Origin: Nodosilinea sp. E11
Lineage (GTDB): Bacteria > Cyanobacteriota > Cyanobacteriia > Phormidesmidales > Phormidesmidaceae
Direction: 5' to 3'
DNA length: 64,000 bases
Assembly: GCF_032813545.1 (NCBI RefSeq)
Contig: NZ_CP136520.1
Span: forward strand, 3,156,001-3,220,000
Made by a program: the position numbers and the translations under genes. The notes below the pieces were generated by a model, which did no database searches, was not told where the DNA came from, and saw only the letters and a program-made list of their open reading frames with translations. Positions 62,326 through 64,000 of this stretch are shown piece after piece; positions within the stretch are counted from its first letter, which is position 1; each line of letters begins with the position of its first letter.

Positions 62326-62498
62326 TTCTGCTGAAACAGTTGCACACCCTGCTGGGGCAGGGCAATGAAGATGCCCTCCCTTCGAGTGGCACAATCTAAG
62401 ATGTTTAGGACATCGGCGCTGATTGTAGAGGCCAAAATCTGGGCATACCCTATAACAACTCCTCTCCGCTGTTCCATCGTTCAGGGCACATTTGGTTT

Positions 62499-62858
62499 AT
62501 GAAACAAGCTAGCCCCGGCTCGGGTGAAACCCTTGAGCGCTTGAAGTTGACCCTTTATCTGGTGCCGATTTTTGGGGTAGTACCTGCGGTCTATAGCCTG
62601 TGGCAAAAGCAGGGCAGCCGCCAAGAGCTGGCGGTTAGCCGCCTGGTGATTACCCTGGCCTTGACCTGGCTCGTGACCTATGGCTTGCTCAGTGCTGGCA
62701 GCCACCTGTCGCCGGGGCTCTCGCTGCGGCTGCTGATTACCAATACTCTGGTGACGACAGGGTACACCCTGACCAGTCTGGTGCTGATGATCCGGCTGTT
62801 GCAGGGCAAGTCTGTGAGCTTGCCTGGTTTTAGCCAGTTGAGTAAGCGGCTACCCTAG
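62499..62858 (+). CDS. Three-TM conserved membrane protein
   Basis: 119 residues with hydrophobic helices at about 17-36, 48-68 and 81-102 (LTLYLVPIFGVVPAVYSLWQ onward). The opening resembles a cyanobacterial hypothetical family; no function known. It lies between coaBC and the LCP gene, all on the plus strand. Confidence 0.7.
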   Translation: MKQASPGSGETLERLKLTLYLVPIFGVVPAVYSLWQKQGSRQELAVSRLVITLALTWLVTYGLLSAGSHLSPGLSLRLLITNTLVTTGYTLTSLVLMIRLLQGKSVSLPGFSQLSKRLP

Positions 62859-63027
62859 GGTAATCACCAATTTTTGTAGAAATTACCGTGAATTCTTAGG
62901 CCTGGCTTAGATTACGTGAATCGGCTGGCTGAATTGCTGTTACCATGCAGCTAAAATTTTTCAGGTTCTGTCTTTAGACAGATCTGTCTTCAGTCGATCA
63001 TCTCCTAATTGCCCCCTGAGGTTTGTG

Positions 63028-64000
63028 GTGTCTCAACGAAATCCCCAACATTCAAAAGCCCGCTCACCCCAGGGACATCCTCAGCCAGTGCCTGCTAAGC
63101 CGCGTCGCCGTATTCCGCGTCTGTTAGGAGTGGGAATTGCGCTGGCAGGGGTGGCGGGGATATCTGGCGTGGCTGGGGCGCTGCTGGCGGTTTCGCTGTC
63201 GGCTGCACCGCTCATGCAGCAGGAGCTCAGCGCCGAAGAATCGGGTGTCTTCAGCCAAGAAACCCCAATTTCATCCAGTGGCAACTTGCGGCTACCGCGC
63301 CTAACCCGGCCCGTCAATATTTTGGTGCTGGGCATCAAGGTGTTGTCGTCGGATGTAGACAACGTGCCCCCTGAGCTTCAAGGTCTGGGCTATCACGCCT
63401 TAGTCAACTCCTTTGATGGTCTGTCAGACTCGATGCTGCTGCTGCGGTTTAACCCTCAGACTGAGCAACTGGTGGTGCTGTCGTTGCCCCGCGACACCCG
63501 CACCTATGTGCGCGGTCGCCTTACTAAGCTCAATGAGGCCAATCGCGATGGGGGCCCGGCTTTAACGGCAGAATCGGTGAGCGATCTGCTCGGCGGCGTG
63601 GCGATCGATCGCTACGTGCGGATCAACGTGCAGGGGGTCGAAAAGCTGATTGATGCCCTGGGCGGGGTGACGGTGACGGTGCCCCAAGACATGAAGTACC
63701 AAGACGATAGCCAGCACCTCTACATCAACCTCAAGGCGGGCGAGCAAACCCTGGATGGCAATAAGGCGCTCCAGTTTCTGCGGTTTCGCTACGATGCCCA
63801 GGGTGATATTGGTCGGATTCAGCGCCAGCAAATGTTCATGCGATCGCTGACTGAGCAAGCCCTTAACCCCGCAACCATTACCCGGTTGCCCAAGATTTTG
63901 TCGGTGATTCAGTCCAATGTCGACACCAACCTCACCGTAGAAGAGCTGTTGGCGCTGGTGGGTTACGGCGCACAAATCAACCGGTCTAATGTGCAGATGC
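63028..64000 (+). CDS. LytR-CpsA-Psr (LCP) family protein (5' part; continues past window)
   Basis: At least 324 residues from GTG 63028 (GAGG 7 bases upstream; GTG 63025 is also possible). Basic N-terminus, one membrane anchor (LLGVGIALAGVAGISGVAGA), then the extracellular LCP domain: NILVLGIKVLSSD, FDGLSDSMLLLRFNP, VLSLPRDTRTYV, LIDALGGVTVTVPQDMKYQD and FLRFRYDAQGDIGRIQRQQ with the pyrophosphate-binding Arg/Asp set. LCP enzymes transfer polyprenyl-phosphate-linked glycopolymers to the cell wall. The frame is open to 64000, so the C-terminus lies beyond. Confidence 0.93.
   Translation, partial: MSQRNPQHSKARSPQGHPQPVPAKPRRRIPRLLGVGIALAGVAGISGVAGALLAVSLSAAPLMQQELSAEESGVFSQETPISSSGNLRLPRLTRPVNILVLGIKVLSSDVDNVPPELQGLGYHALVNSFDGLSDSMLLLRFNPQTEQLVVLSLPRDTRTYVRGRLTKLNEANRDGGPALTAESVSDLLGGVAIDRYVRINVQGVEKLIDALGGVTVTVPQDMKYQDDSQHLYINLKAGEQTLDGNKALQFLRFRYDAQGDIGRIQRQQMFMRSLTEQALNPATITRLPKILSVIQSNVDTNLTVEELLALVGYGAQINRSNVQM

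Overview
This is chromosomal DNA of a cyanobacterium. GCGATCGC (HIP1) octamers are scattered through nearly every gene. Cyanobacterium-type genes include ndhD, ggpS, a CtaA-like copper ATPase, a LarB/CpmA homologue, DUF4079, DUF2555 and DUF4327-like proteins, and an SLH protein related to cyanobacterial porins. Most of the window is GC-rich housekeeping DNA. The species cannot be fixed from the sequence alone; a filamentous Leptolyngbya/Nodosilinea-like organism is only a guess. No rRNA, tRNA, CRISPR array, prophage or intact insertion sequence was seen.

Layout. 0-10 kb: partial secreted protein, GAF-LuxR regulator, GlsB/YeaQ-type membrane protein, molybdopterin oxidoreductase, ndhD, thrB, a short SLH protein and thrS. 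10-22.8 kb: zinc-ribbon PP2C phosphatase, pseudouridine synthase, TPR protein, DUF39 homocysteine-biosynthesis-type protein, prmA, serA, hemW and a MOSC protein. 23-27 kb: cobM, then a guanidine-I (ykkC) riboswitch and terminator ahead of guanidine hydrolase gdmH and the nickel chaperones hypA and hypB, a complete guanidine-use module. 27-36 kb: a stand-alone Trypco1-type protein, a coiled-coil membrane protein, a PlsY-like/phosphotransferase fusion of about 1000 residues, an App1-type phosphatase, M23 and M28 peptidases and an SDR. 36-38.5 kb: an AT-rich island with a PhyH-like oxygenase, a membrane protein and a frameshifted gene remnant. 38.6-46.2 kb: copper ATPase, then ggpS-glpD-gpsA, a glycerol-3-phosphate/glucosylglycerol (compatible solute) group embedded in small repeats. 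46.3-51.3 kb: accessory genes, namely a BrnT/BrnA toxin-antitoxin pair, YaiI, two Uma2 nucleases and a second AT-rich island with a TauD-like oxygenase and an unknown two-TM protein. 51.3-64 kb: DUF4079, a RAM-only protein with a LysE exporter, a probable Yfr1 small RNA, larB/cpmA, an HtrA protease, a LysM/degenerate-M23 protein, an HDAC-family hydrolase, trhO, a carboxylesterase, coaBC and the start of an LCP protein.

Functional links. The riboswitch, gdmH, hypA and hypB form one nickel-dependent guanidine module. gpsA makes glycerol-3-phosphate, ggpS uses it with ADP-glucose for osmoprotection and glpD oxidises it. The PlsY-like fusion and the convergent App1-type gene also point to glycerolipid chemistry. 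Intergenic DNA carries several families of short palindromes and 8-bp tandem repeats, sometimes touching start codons.

Limits: all calls are from reading the sequence. Family names rest on recognised motifs and no database search was run. Several starts are uncertain and are flagged.
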